Of a DNA stretch of 64,000 bases, positions 33,456-41,821 are shown one piece after another. The DNA is taken from contig PCUU01000046.1 in NCBI GenBank assembly GCA_002786855.1, forward strand, positions 1 through 64,000, in the 5' to 3' direction. A program made the translations under genes and the position numbers. The DNA is from Cytophagales bacterium CG12_big_fil_rev_8_21_14_0_65_40_12. Lineage in GTDB: Bacteria > Bacteroidota > Bacteroidia > Cytophagales > Cyclobacteriaceae. The notes beneath the pieces were generated by a model that had not been told where the DNA came from, searched no databases, and saw only the letters and a list, made by a program, of their open reading frames with translations. How positions within the stretch are numbered: the first letter of the stretch is position 1; each line of letters opens with the position of its first letter.

Positions 33456-34640
33456 ATGAAGTTTCTACACGATCTTTTACAAAAACAAAAACCCATGTTT
33501 GAAAAGGGTGGTAAGTTTGAAAAACTACACTACCTGTTCGAAGCCAATGAAACATTCTTGTTTTCTCCCGCTTCAACAACCAAAAACAAAGGGGTTCAAA
33601 TCAAAGATGCGATTGATTTGAAAAGAATGATGATGACCGTGGTAATCGCAATGATTCCATGTCTCATCTTCGGTATTTTTAATGTTGGCTATCAGCACAA
33701 CATTGCGACTGGTGGTGCAACCACATTTCTTTCTTTAGACAACTTCCTATTTGGAGCACGCTGGGTATTGCCCATCGTTTTGGCTTCTTACGTGGCAGGT
33801 GGTTTGATCGAAGTAGTTTTTGCCATTATCAGAAAACACCCAATCAATGAGGGCTTCTTGGTAACAGGGATGTTGATTCCTTTGATTGTTCCACCAACAA
33901 TTCCTCTTTGGCAGGTAGCCTTGGCGACAGTTTTTGGTGTTATGGTCGGAAAAGAAATCTTTGGGGGAACAGGAATGAACGTTTTGAACGTTGCCATGAC
34001 AGCCAGAGCATTCTTGTATTTTGCTTATCCATCTCAAATTTCGGGAGCAGTTTGGACGCAATTAGCGGACGCTACTCCTGTGGATGGATATACCGGAGCG
34101 ACTGCTTTGTCAATCGCTTATGATACTTCTACTGCTGGATCAGGTTCGGTAGTTTCGGCCTTGGGAGATTTCTTTAGTCTGAATAACATGTTCATGGGAT
34201 TTATCCCAGGTTCAATCGGAGAAACATCAACACTAATGGCTTTATTAGGAGCTTTGATTTTGGTATTGACCGGGGTTGGAAGCTGGAAAATCATAGTAAG
34301 TGTATTTGGAGGTGCCTTTATCATGGGTGCTATCTTTAATGCAGTTGGGTTGAATGGTTTTATGGATTTACCAGCGCATTATCATTTGGTAATGGGAGGT
34401 CTGGCTTTTGGTGCAGTATTTATGGCAACCGATCCAGTTTCGGCTGCTCAAACAGAGACAGGTAAATGGATTTATGGATTGTTGATTGGTATGTTCACGG
34501 TATTGATCAGGGTAGTAAACCCTGCATATCCAGAAGGTATTATGTTGGCCGTTCTTTTCATGAATGTTTTTGCACCACTTATTGATTACTACGTAGTTCA
34601 AGCAAACAAAAAAAGGAGGTTAGCACGTGCGACAGTCTAA
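33456..34640 (+). CDS. nqrB: Na+-translocating NADH:quinone reductase subunit B
   Basis: The integral membrane subunit that carries covalent FMN and forms part of the Na+ path. The 394-aa protein has about ten membrane helices and the flavinylation motif around the Thr of GYTGATALS. FLVTGMLIPLIVPPTIPLW and FLYFAYPSQISG are also family signatures. It starts 2 bases after the nqrA stop. The last codons overlap the start of nqrC by 14 bases and carry an AGGAGG sequence that serves as ribosome-binding site for nqrC. Confidence 0.96.
   Translation: MKFLHDLLQKQKPMFEKGGKFEKLHYLFEANETFLFSPASTTKNKGVQIKDAIDLKRMMMTVVIAMIPCLIFGIFNVGYQHNIATGGATTFLSLDNFLFGARWVLPIVLASYVAGGLIEVVFAIIRKHPINEGFLVTGMLIPLIVPPTIPLWQVALATVFGVMVGKEIFGGTGMNVLNVAMTARAFLYFAYPSQISGAVWTQLADATPVDGYTGATALSIAYDTSTAGSGSVVSALGDFFSLNNMFMGFIPGSIGETSTLMALLGALILVLTGVGSWKIIVSVFGGAFIMGAIFNAVGLNGFMDLPAHYHLVMGGLAFGAVFMATDPVSAAQTETGKWIYGLLIGMFTVLIRVVNPAYPEGIMLAVLFMNVFAPLIDYYVVQANKKRRLARATV
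34615..34629 (+). promoter_or_regulatory. strong Shine-Dalgarno site with GTG start for nqrC
   Basis: GGAGG (34615-34619) lies 7 bases before the GTG start codon at 34627, inside the 3' end of nqrB. Strong Shine-Dalgarno sites are uncommon in Bacteroidota, so this one decides the nqrC start and suggests its translation needs help in the overlap. Confidence 0.65.
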
Positions 34641-35397
34641 TACATACATCATCATATTCTCCCTAGTACTTACCGCAGTTTTGGGCGGATTACTATCTGG
34701 AGCATCGCAGATTTTGGGTCCAACCCAAAAGAAAGCGCAGGATCTTGATACCAAGAAGCAGATTCTTGGTGCTATTCCAGCTGAGAAAGAGAAAATTGCT
34801 AGCATGTCAGCCGAGGAGATTTTAACTCGCTATGCCGAAGTAATTCAATCTGAAGTAGCAGATTATCAAGGTAATTTGGTTTCGACCAATGAAAAAGGCG
34901 AGCCAATGGTTGCTGAAAATGTGAACATCGAAAAAAACTACAAAAAACCTGCTGAAGAAAGGGTTTACCCTGTTTTTAAGTATGTGAATGGCGGAGAAAA
35001 GGCCTATGTTATTCCTGTTTTTGGGGCTGGCCTTTGGGATGCAATTTGGGGCTTTGTGGCTTTAGAAGAGGACACTCAAACCATCAAAGGGGTGACTTTT
35101 GCCCACAAAGGTGAAACTCCAGGTTTAGGAGCTAGAATTACTACAGACGAAATTCAAGCGAGGTACCAAGGGAAATCAATTTTCGAAGATGGACAGTTGG
35201 TTTCTGTAATAATGGTGAAAGGTGAAAGAACCTCGCCTGATAAGCTTGGGCCAAGTAAGGTAGATGGTATGGCAGGGGCAACCCTAACAGCTAATGGTGT
35301 CAATAGCATGTTGTCGAACTACTTTGGTTATTATCAGAGCTACTTCGATAAGCACGTAAAGGTACCTGCTGACGCAATGACAATGAACAATCAGTAA
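34627..35397 (+). CDS. nqrC: Na+-translocating NADH:quinone reductase subunit C
   Basis: A membrane-anchored subunit with a periplasmic FMN domain. The 256-aa protein starts at a GTG (MRQSNTYIIIFSLVLTAVLGG), with one N-terminal helix, then a periplasmic domain with GAGLWDAIWGFVALE, FAHKGETPGLGARI and the flavinylation motif MAGATLTANGV, whose Thr carries FMN after ApbE action. The maturation gene apbE is not in this window. The gene overlaps nqrB by 14 bases. Confidence 0.95.
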   Translation: MRQSNTYIIIFSLVLTAVLGGLLSGASQILGPTQKKAQDLDTKKQILGAIPAEKEKIASMSAEEILTRYAEVIQSEVADYQGNLVSTNEKGEPMVAENVNIEKNYKKPAEERVYPVFKYVNGGEKAYVIPVFGAGLWDAIWGFVALEEDTQTIKGVTFAHKGETPGLGARITTDEIQARYQGKSIFEDGQLVSVIMVKGERTSPDKLGPSKVDGMAGATLTANGVNSMLSNYFGYYQSYFDKHVKVPADAMTMNNQ

Positions 35398-35408
35398 TAG
35401 AATAAGAT

Positions 35409-36071
35409 ATGAGTACTGAAACTTTAGAGCGACCAATAGTTAAGAAAGAAGCAATCTTTTCGAAACGAAGGAAGAAATTTGTTACAGATCCATTGAGCGA
35501 TGATAACCCGATTACTGTACAGGTATTGGGTATTTGTTCGGCTTTGGCAGTAACCACCCAAATGAAGCCAACAATGGTAATGGCAATTTCGGTAACATTG
35601 GTATTGATGTTTTCGAACTTGATCATTTCATTAATGCGTAATGCAATTCCTTCAAGGGTAAGGATTATTGTACAATTAGCTGTAGTAGCAACACTTGTTA
35701 CCTTGGTTAATGAAGTATTAAAGGCCTATGCATTCGATATGTATAAAGAGTTATCTGTATTTATCGGTCTGATCATTACTAACTGTATTGTAATGGGAAG
35801 ACTTGAGGCTTTTGCTTTGGCCAATAAACCTTATGATTCTGTACTTGACGGTTTGGGTAGTGGCTTGGGATATTCTTGGATTATCTTGACCGTGGCCTTT
35901 TTCAGAGAGATATGGGGATCGGGTAAGGTTTTTGGATATCCTGTTTTCGAAGCCATGGGCATCGAGAATTTTGCAGCAAACGGTTTGATGGTGAGTCCAG
36001 TAGGTGCTTTTATGGTACTAGGGTTTATCATTTGGATCCAAAGAACGAAAACAGGTTACGTAGAACATTAA
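35409..36071 (+). CDS. nqrD: Na+-translocating NADH:quinone reductase subunit D
   Basis: An integral membrane subunit (220 aa, six helices) that with NqrE holds an iron site in the membrane. Conserved cysteines occur in LGICSALAVT and ITNCIVMGR. The DPLSDDNPITVQVLG and NKPYDSVLDGLGSGLGYSW segments are typical of NqrD. The N-terminal tail of about 30 residues before DPLSDDNP is hydrophilic and somewhat longer than in Vibrio NqrD. It starts 11 bases after nqrC. Confidence 0.95.
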   Translation: MSTETLERPIVKKEAIFSKRRKKFVTDPLSDDNPITVQVLGICSALAVTTQMKPTMVMAISVTLVLMFSNLIISLMRNAIPSRVRIIVQLAVVATLVTLVNEVLKAYAFDMYKELSVFIGLIITNCIVMGRLEAFALANKPYDSVLDGLGSGLGYSWIILTVAFFREIWGSGKVFGYPVFEAMGIENFAANGLMVSPVGAFMVLGFIIWIQRTKTGYVEH

Positions 36072-36082
36072 TTTAGGCAATC

Positions 36083-36694
36083 ATGGAATTAATTAACTTA
36101 GGTATTAAATCGATTTTTATAGAGAACATGATCTTCGCCTATTTCTTGGGCATGTGTTCTTTTTTGGCGGTTTCAAAAAAGGTATCTACTGCTTTTGGAT
36201 TGGGATTAGCCGTGGTTTTCGTTTTGGGCATCACCGTGCCAATGAACTGGCTTTTGGATCAGTATGTGTTGAAAGAAGGTGCCTTAACTTGGTTAGGAGA
36301 TAGCTTTGCCACCATTGATCTGTCGTTTTTACGTTTCATCATGTTCATTGCCATCATTGCTGCAATGGTGCAGTTGGTTGAGATGATGATCGAAAAATTC
36401 TCACCATCATTATATGGCTCATTGGGTATTTTCTTGCCTTTGATTGCAGTAAATTGCTCTATTCTAGGTGGAGCTCTTTTTATGGCACAAAGAGATTATT
36501 CTTTATCAGAAGCTACCGTCTTCGGTTTTGGATCTGGAATTGGTTTCTTTTTAGCCATTGTGGCCCTTGCCGCAATTAGAGAGAAATTGAAATATTCTCA
36601 CGTGCCAGATGGGTTGAAAGGTTTGGGTATAACTATGTTCATCACTGGTTTAATGGGTATAGCCTTTATGAGCTTTATGGGGATATCTATTTAA
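36083..36694 (+). CDS. nqrE: Na+-translocating NADH:quinone reductase subunit E
   Basis: An integral membrane subunit (203 aa, six helices), topologically inverted relative to NqrD, sharing the iron site with it. Cysteines are in [11 protein letters not shown] and [35 protein letters not shown] is a clear family signature. It ends the operon here: a terminator follows at once and the next gene is recN on the other strand. The NADH-oxidising subunit gene nqrF, usually next, is absent from this place. Confidence 0.95.
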   Translation: MELINLGIKSIFIENMIFAYFLGMCSFLAVSKKVSTAFGLGLAVVFVLGITVPMNWLLDQYVLKEGALTWLGDSFATIDLSFLRFIMFIAIIAAMVQLVEMMIEKFSPSLYGSLGIFLPLIAVNCSILGGALFMAQRDYSLSEATVFGFGSGIGFFLAIVALAAIREKLKYSHVPDGLKGLGITMFITGLMGIAFMSFMGISI

Positions 36695-36718
36695 TAGATG
36701 CTCTTTGAAATATTTGAG

Positions 36719-36748
36719 AAGCACTTTCAGCAATGGGAGTGCTTTTTT
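36719..36748 (+). terminator. intrinsic terminator after nqrE
   Basis: Arms AAGCACT (36719-36725) and AGTGCTT (36738-36744) with a 12-base loop, followed by a run of six T. It lies between convergent nqrE and recN. Confidence 0.75.
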
Positions 36749-36771
36749 GTTTCTAAACGGATTTTTTTGTT

Positions 36772-38421
36772 TTATTTCATCAGCTCTCTCGCACTTTCAA
36801 GAGAACTTTCAGAAAACTGATTACCACCGATCATTTGGGCAATTTCAGTCAGTCTTTCCTCATGACTGAGCTTTCTTAAATTACTCGAAGTAACATCTTT
36901 AGCATTGTCTTTGTAAACGAAGTAATGGGATTTTCCTCGCGCTGCGATTTGAGGTAAATGAGTAATGGTAATTACTTGATGATTTTCGGCCATTTTCCCC
37001 ATCATTTGAGCCATTTGGATGGAAATTTCTCCAGAAATCCCCGAGTCAATTTCATCAAAGACAATCGTGGGTAGCGCTGTTTTGTCGGCTAGAATGAATT
37101 TGATGGCAAACATCAATCTGGAAAACTCCCCACCAGAGGCGACTTGTTTTAGCGACTGAGGAGCTATGCCTTTATTTGCAGAAAATAGGAGGTTGACCTT
37201 GTCAATGCCTGATTCATTAGGGCTTTGCACTTCGTGATTGATAACAATGCGCGCATGTGGCATTCCTAGTGAATCTAAAAGTTTACCCACCTCTGTTTCG
37301 AAAGACTTGATTACAGAAAGCCTAGACTTACTTAAGTTGTTGGCATTCGTTTCGACTAACTTAAAAGCCATGGAAGTGCTTTTTTCAGCCTCAGTGATGG
37401 CATCATCTAAGTTTTCTACCCTTAATACCTTGTCTGCCAATTGCTCATGGATCACCAAAAGTCCAGCAATGTCCTCTACTTGATGTTTCTGTTGTAATTT
37501 GTAGATAAGACTAAGTCTGTCTTGTACTTCTAGCGCTCGATTGGGCTCGTACTCCACTTGACCTTCCTCAGTTTCGAGTTCGGCAATAATGTCTTTAATT
37601 TCGATTAAGCTGCTATTCAAGCGCTGAAACAAGCTTTCGTATTCCTTGGTGAATTTGGAAATCGAATTTAATGCTGTTTTGGCGCCTTGTAGCATTTGAT
37701 TGGCGCTAAACTCTGATTGGTCCAGAGCGGCCAAGGCTTCATTCAATTTAAGTTTGATCTCCTCAGCGTTTTCTAGCTTGTTGAGTTCGGTTTCTAGACT
37801 TTCCTGTTCTTCCGCTTTTAGCCCTGCTTTATCAAGTTCCTCAAAAAGAAACTGATGATAATCTGCTTCTTTTCTCAGTTCAGCTGATTCAGAAATAAGT
37901 TGATCCAGAATCTCTTTTTTCGCTTTATAATCTTGATAGGCTTGAGAGTATGCGGTATGAATTGAGCTATTTTGAGCAAATGCATCCAGCAAACTTAATT
38001 GGTATTGATTCGAGCCTAACAATAAATTGTCGTGTTGAGAATGGATGTCCATCAACTGTTTACCAAGCACCTTTAAGAAATCAAGATTGGCAGGGCTATC
38101 GTTGACAAAGGCGCGCGATTTTCCGTTTGGACTTATTTCTCTTCTTACAATGCATTCATCATCATAATCAAGGTCATTTTCTGCAAAGATGGATTGGAGA
38201 TGATATGCCTTGACATCGAATATGCCTTCAATTACGCATTTTTTCTCCTGATCGAGTAGGGATTTGGTGTCGGCCCTGTTGCCTAGGAGAAGACCTAAGG
38301 CACCAAGGATAATTGACTTCCCCGCTCCGGTTTCACCAGTGATGATATTCAACTGGCTATCAGGCTCAATTTCTAATTGCTTGATGAGGGCGTAATTCTC
38401 GATACTGAAACGTTGAAGCAT
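36772..38421 (-). CDS. recN: DNA repair ATPase RecN
   Basis: An SMC-like ATPase that acts in double-strand break repair by recombination. The 549-aa protein has the Walker A loop GETGAGKSIILGALGLLLG near the N-terminus, long coiled-coil arms in the middle, and at the C-terminus the ABC signature ASGGEFSRLMFAIK with Walker B TIVFDEIDSGISG. Length is normal. It is the last gene of the recN-DUF4835-coaBC-omega-bamD cluster, a gene order often kept in Bacteroidota. Confidence 0.96.
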   Translation of the reverse strand: MLQRFSIENYALIKQLEIEPDSQLNIITGETGAGKSIILGALGLLLGNRADTKSLLDQEKKCVIEGIFDVKAYHLQSIFAENDLDYDDECIVRREISPNGKSRAFVNDSPANLDFLKVLGKQLMDIHSQHDNLLLGSNQYQLSLLDAFAQNSSIHTAYSQAYQDYKAKKEILDQLISESAELRKEADYHQFLFEELDKAGLKAEEQESLETELNKLENAEEIKLKLNEALAALDQSEFSANQMLQGAKTALNSISKFTKEYESLFQRLNSSLIEIKDIIAELETEEGQVEYEPNRALEVQDRLSLIYKLQQKHQVEDIAGLLVIHEQLADKVLRVENLDDAITEAEKSTSMAFKLVETNANNLSKSRLSVIKSFETEVGKLLDSLGMPHARIVINHEVQSPNESGIDKVNLLFSANKGIAPQSLKQVASGGEFSRLMFAIKFILADKTALPTIVFDEIDSGISGEISIQMAQMMGKMAENHQVITITHLPQIAARGKSHYFVYKDNAKDVTSSNLRKLSHEERLTEIAQMIGGNQFSESSLESARELMK

Positions 38422-38458
38422 AACGCAAATGTATCAATTACCGAGGCTTGTGACAATA

Positions 38459-39373
38459 CTAGTTTTGAACCATTTTCTGGTATTTGCTTCTTCTGGTGGG
38501 GTCCAGTTTAAGAAGTTCGTTATACACATCTCTTCTAATATTGATTTGGCCCTTCGAAAAGATATTGGTCAGCTCTTCGTTCTTCGCATCCATAAAAGCG
38601 ATGATGAGAATGGCATTAGGCAGCACTCTATTCACTTCTTGGATTTTAATAATTACATCCTTGAAGACTTCTTGCGCAGCTTCTGGTTCGTCTTTGAACT
38701 TATCCAAACCATTGATGTGGTAATCATATAAAACTTGACGAACGGGCTCGTATTGGTTATTGATGCCCAAGTTTTCAATCAGCCAATACCTGTTTCGTCT
38801 ATTTTGAAATTGCCCCCAGCCGTTCCCTCCACTCGTTTGAGCATTGTTCACAACATTCAAGGCTTTTCTGTAGTGCTCTGTTCCTCCCAGCGGACTGAAG
38901 GAATCATAGTCCAGTCCGATTGCGATGTACGCATAATAGGCGAGAAGCGAGGTGATATTGCTGAGGTAGCGATTGTCGTTGAAATCCATGGGCTGGCCTT
39001 GGGTAAATTGAAAATCCCAGTCTCGGTCAGCAAAGTTGAGCAATAGTGTTTCATGAGATGTGCCATAAACCGGTCTGATCACTTGGATTTGGGCATTGGC
39101 AATAAATTGACCTATGGTAGGTTGGCTTTGAATGGTAAGAATAAGGTTGCCTTTGATCTTCTCATTGGTCTGAAAATTATCATTCGTCCAAACCCGATCA
39201 TTTAAAAATTGCTTGAAGGAGGTTTCCATTTCAGCGAAAATGGCCCTCTCTGTGGTTTGCACATTGGTGGCATTAATGCTCACTGAAAATTCTAATTCTT
39301 GTGCCTGTAAAGCTCCAGAGCTAAGTGCCAATAGTAGGCAGAATTTAATGCTGTAGTTTTTGAGTAACTGCAT
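38459..39373 (-). CDS. DUF4835-family exported protein
   Basis: A 304-aa protein from the ATG at 39373 (MQLLKNYSIKFCLLLALSSGALQAQ), which gives a signal peptide cleaved near QAQ. It begins ELEFSVSINATNVQTTERAIF and carries FADRDWDFQFTQGQPMDFNDNRYLSNITSLLAYYAYIAIGLDYDSFS, features of the DUF4835 family found next to coaBC and recN in Bacteroidota. The function is unknown; a periplasmic role in envelope assembly is guessed from conserved context. The start lies within the 3' end of coaBC (28-base overlap). Confidence 0.85.
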   Translation of the reverse strand: MQLLKNYSIKFCLLLALSSGALQAQELEFSVSINATNVQTTERAIFAEMETSFKQFLNDRVWTNDNFQTNEKIKGNLILTIQSQPTIGQFIANAQIQVIRPVYGTSHETLLLNFADRDWDFQFTQGQPMDFNDNRYLSNITSLLAYYAYIAIGLDYDSFSPLGGTEHYRKALNVVNNAQTSGGNGWGQFQNRRNRYWLIENLGINNQYEPVRQVLYDYHINGLDKFKDEPEAAQEVFKDVIIKIQEVNRVLPNAILIIAFMDAKNEELTNIFSKGQINIRRDVYNELLKLDPTRRSKYQKMVQN

Positions 39374-40547
39374 GAATGATGTCTTTCGCAACTTCTTTCT
39401 TTGACTTTAACTCAAAATGCTGAATATTATTCTCTCGGTCAATGATTGTGATTTTATTGGTGTCATGACCGAAGCCAGCACCTTTATCATTCAGAGAATT
39501 GAGCACAATAAAATCGAAATTTTTGTTTTTGATTTTTTGTTGAGCATGCTCTATTTCCGCTTCGGTTTCTAAAGCAAAACCTATGTTGATTTGTGAAGCT
39601 CTTTTTCTTTGGCCAAGTTCACGGGCGATGTCTATGGTTTTGATCAATTCAATGGTCATTTCATCACCCTTCTTTTTTATTTTTTGTTCAGCTACGGTTT
39701 TTGGTGCATAATCTGCCACTGCAGCAGCCATAATGTTGATGTCCATTTGATCGTAAACCGCAATACATTCCTTGTACATCTGTTCTCCAGATTGAACTCG
39801 TATCAGCGTGATATTTGGATGTACAATCGTTAAATGAGTTGGCCCGCTAATTAAGGTGACTTGCGCTCCAAGATTTGCGGCTTCTTCGGCCAGGGCAAAT
39901 CCCATTTTGCCAGTAGAGTGATTTCCAATAAAACGGACGGGATCAATTGCCTCGAATGTAGGGCCAGCCGTAATCAAGGCCTTTTTCCCTTTCAACAATT
40001 CACCTTTAGAGAAGTACTCAGTAATTACACTAACCAAATTTTCGGGCTCGGCCATTCTTCCTTGGCCTATAAGACCGCTGGCCAGTTCGCCATGCTCGGC
40101 TTCAATTAATTGATTACCAAAAGATTGAAGCTTATCGATGTTTTTCAAAACAGATGGATGTTGGTACATATCCAAGTCCATGGCAGGGGCAAAGAATACG
40201 GGGCAACGTGCAGATAAATAGGTGGCCAAGAGTAGGTTATCACAAATACCATTGGCCATTTTACCCAGCGTATTGGCACTTGCTGGCGCAATCACCATAG
40301 CATCTGCCCACAGTCCCAAATCCACATGATTATTCCAATCGCCCGTTTTGCCTTTTACAAAGTCGATTAAAACAGGATTTTTAGATAGGGTAGAAAGCGT
40401 TAAGGGAGTGATGAATTCAGTAGAAGAGGCCGTCATGATTACCTTTACTTCTGCCCCTTCTTTCACCAATAGCCTAACGAAAATAGCAGCCTTGTAAGCT
40501 GCTATACTTCCGGATACTCCCAGAATAATCTTTTTACCCTTAAGCAT
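39345..40547 (-). CDS. coaBC: bifunctional phosphopantothenoylcysteine decarboxylase/phosphopantothenate-cysteine ligase
   Basis: It makes 4'-phosphopantetheine precursors for coenzyme A. The 400-aa protein has the CoaC flavin domain first (GVSGSIAAYKAA, NHVDLGLWADAMVIAPASANT with catalytic His, and PAMDLDMY) and the CoaB ligase domain from about residue 185 (ALITAGPTFEAIDPVRFIGNHSTGKMGF, AAAVADYAP, KIKK). Both active sites look intact. It is 6 bases downstream of the omega-like gene and overlaps the DUF4835 gene. Confidence 0.96.
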   Translation of the reverse strand: MLKGKKIILGVSGSIAAYKAAIFVRLLVKEGAEVKVIMTASSTEFITPLTLSTLSKNPVLIDFVKGKTGDWNNHVDLGLWADAMVIAPASANTLGKMANGICDNLLLATYLSARCPVFFAPAMDLDMYQHPSVLKNIDKLQSFGNQLIEAEHGELASGLIGQGRMAEPENLVSVITEYFSKGELLKGKKALITAGPTFEAIDPVRFIGNHSTGKMGFALAEEAANLGAQVTLISGPTHLTIVHPNITLIRVQSGEQMYKECIAVYDQMDINIMAAAVADYAPKTVAEQKIKKKGDEMTIELIKTIDIARELGQRKRASQINIGFALETEAEIEHAQQKIKNKNFDFIVLNSLNDKGAGFGHDTNKITIIDRENNIQHFELKSKKEVAKDIIHAVTQKLQH

Positions 40548-40553
40548 TTAGGA

Positions 40554-40877
40554 TTATTTTTTTTCTGTTCCTTCTTCAGTGTCTCTCATTCTCCAATAGA
40601 TTTCGCCATTCAAGAATTCTTCCATTGCCATTGCAGAAGGTTTCGGCATTCTTTCGTAAAATTTAGAGATTTCGATTTGCTCTCTGTTCTCGAAAATTTC
40701 TTCGAGGTTGTCGACAGTCGAAGCAAATTCTGAAAGCTTACCATTTAATTCTTCTTTCATGTCGCTCGAAATTTGTTTAGCTCTTTTAGAGATAATTGCA
40801 AGTGACTCGTAAATGTTACCAGTTGGAGCAGCGATTTTGTCGGTGTCTCTAGTAATGATTGATGGGCTAGCTGCCAT
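40554..40877 (-). CDS. RNA polymerase omega-like (Rpb6 family) protein
   Basis: A 107-aa protein with the Bacteroidota omega/Rpb6-like sequence: GNIYESLAIISKRAKQIS in the N-terminal half, EEFLNGEIYWRM at the C-terminus. The omega subunit helps fold the beta' subunit. It is placed between bamD and coaBC as usual in the phylum. I leave the symbol empty because the sequence differs from the proteobacterial RpoZ. Confidence 0.85.
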   Translation of the reverse strand: MAASPSIITRDTDKIAAPTGNIYESLAIISKRAKQISSDMKEELNGKLSEFASTVDNLEEIFENREQIEISKFYERMPKPSAMAMEEFLNGEIYWRMRDTEEGTEKK

Positions 40878-40879
40878 AA

Positions 40880-41713
40880 TTATTCGGATTTATTTAGTTC
40901 TGCTAATTCTTTTATGGACCGAGAGTAATAATCGGCCACTTTTTCACTGTATTCGCTGTTCGGATATTTCTCAACGAACTCTTTATAATAATCTACCGTT
41001 TTGGCGAATCGTTCTTTTTTCTTTGAAGTAATACTGTTATTGGCCAGTTTGAATTCTGTTTCCACCGAAAGGTACAATAGTTCTTCGATGTATTTAGAGT
41101 CTGGAAAATCGTTCTTGAAAGCATCAAAAGTAATCAAAGCAGCCTCTAAATAATTTCTATAAGACAATCCAGAGGTCAATCGATGATATAGTTTGGCTTT
41201 TTGGTATGCTTTGGTCTCAAATCTCACCTGCAGTTCATCAATAATTTTGTTGGCCTCCACATAGTACTTGGAAGCTGGCCATCTATTTAAAAAGTTTTGC
41301 ATTGCGATTACAGCTTCTTCCGAACTGGTCTGATCCAAATTGGCGTCTGGTGCATCTTTATACAAAGAGTAGGCAGCCAAATATTCTGATTCCTCGGCAT
41401 ACTCACTTCTGCCATAAGTTTGGTAAAAGCTTTTAAACCTGAACGATGCTAATTGATAAAGTCCCTGATAATAAAGGCTATACGCCCAGTAAAACTGTAC
41501 TTTTTCAGCGTCTGCTGTTCCTCTGTAGTAGGGTGATATTTTTTCGAACAGCAATTGAGACTTGCCATATTTCCCTTGCTCATAATAGGCAATAGCTCCC
41601 TTGTATAACTCGTCAAAATCATTGCTCTTTTCAAGCTTTGACAACCGTGTAGTTCGGCAGCTCGATAGAGAGATTAGGGTTAGTAAAAGGGCTATAAATA
41701 CCGTTTTTTTCAT
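40880..41713 (-). CDS. bamD: outer membrane assembly lipoprotein BamD
   Basis: A lipoprotein of the BAM complex that inserts beta-barrel proteins into the outer membrane. The 277-aa protein has a lipobox with Cys19 (LISLSSC) followed by five TPR-like repeats (AIAYYEQGKYGKSQLLFEKI, ASFRFKSFYQTYGRSEYAEESEYLAAYSLY, AVIAMQNFLNRWPASKYYVEA). This is normal BamD architecture. It heads the cluster that runs through omega, coaBC, DUF4835 and recN. Confidence 0.92.
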   Translation of the reverse strand: MKKTVFIALLLTLISLSSCRTTRLSKLEKSNDFDELYKGAIAYYEQGKYGKSQLLFEKISPYYRGTADAEKVQFYWAYSLYYQGLYQLASFRFKSFYQTYGRSEYAEESEYLAAYSLYKDAPDANLDQTSSEEAVIAMQNFLNRWPASKYYVEANKIIDELQVRFETKAYQKAKLYHRLTSGLSYRNYLEAALITFDAFKNDFPDSKYIEELLYLSVETEFKLANNSITSKKKERFAKTVDYYKEFVEKYPNSEYSEKVADYYSRSIKELAELNKSE

Positions 41714-41821
41714 AAGAGCGCAAAGTTACCTGTTCTGTCCCATAATTCCAATCTTCTTTGAACTAGGATATTGGCGTAAAGAAAAGGAGTTTTTCGGGGC
41801 TTTTGGGGCGATTAACCATTT

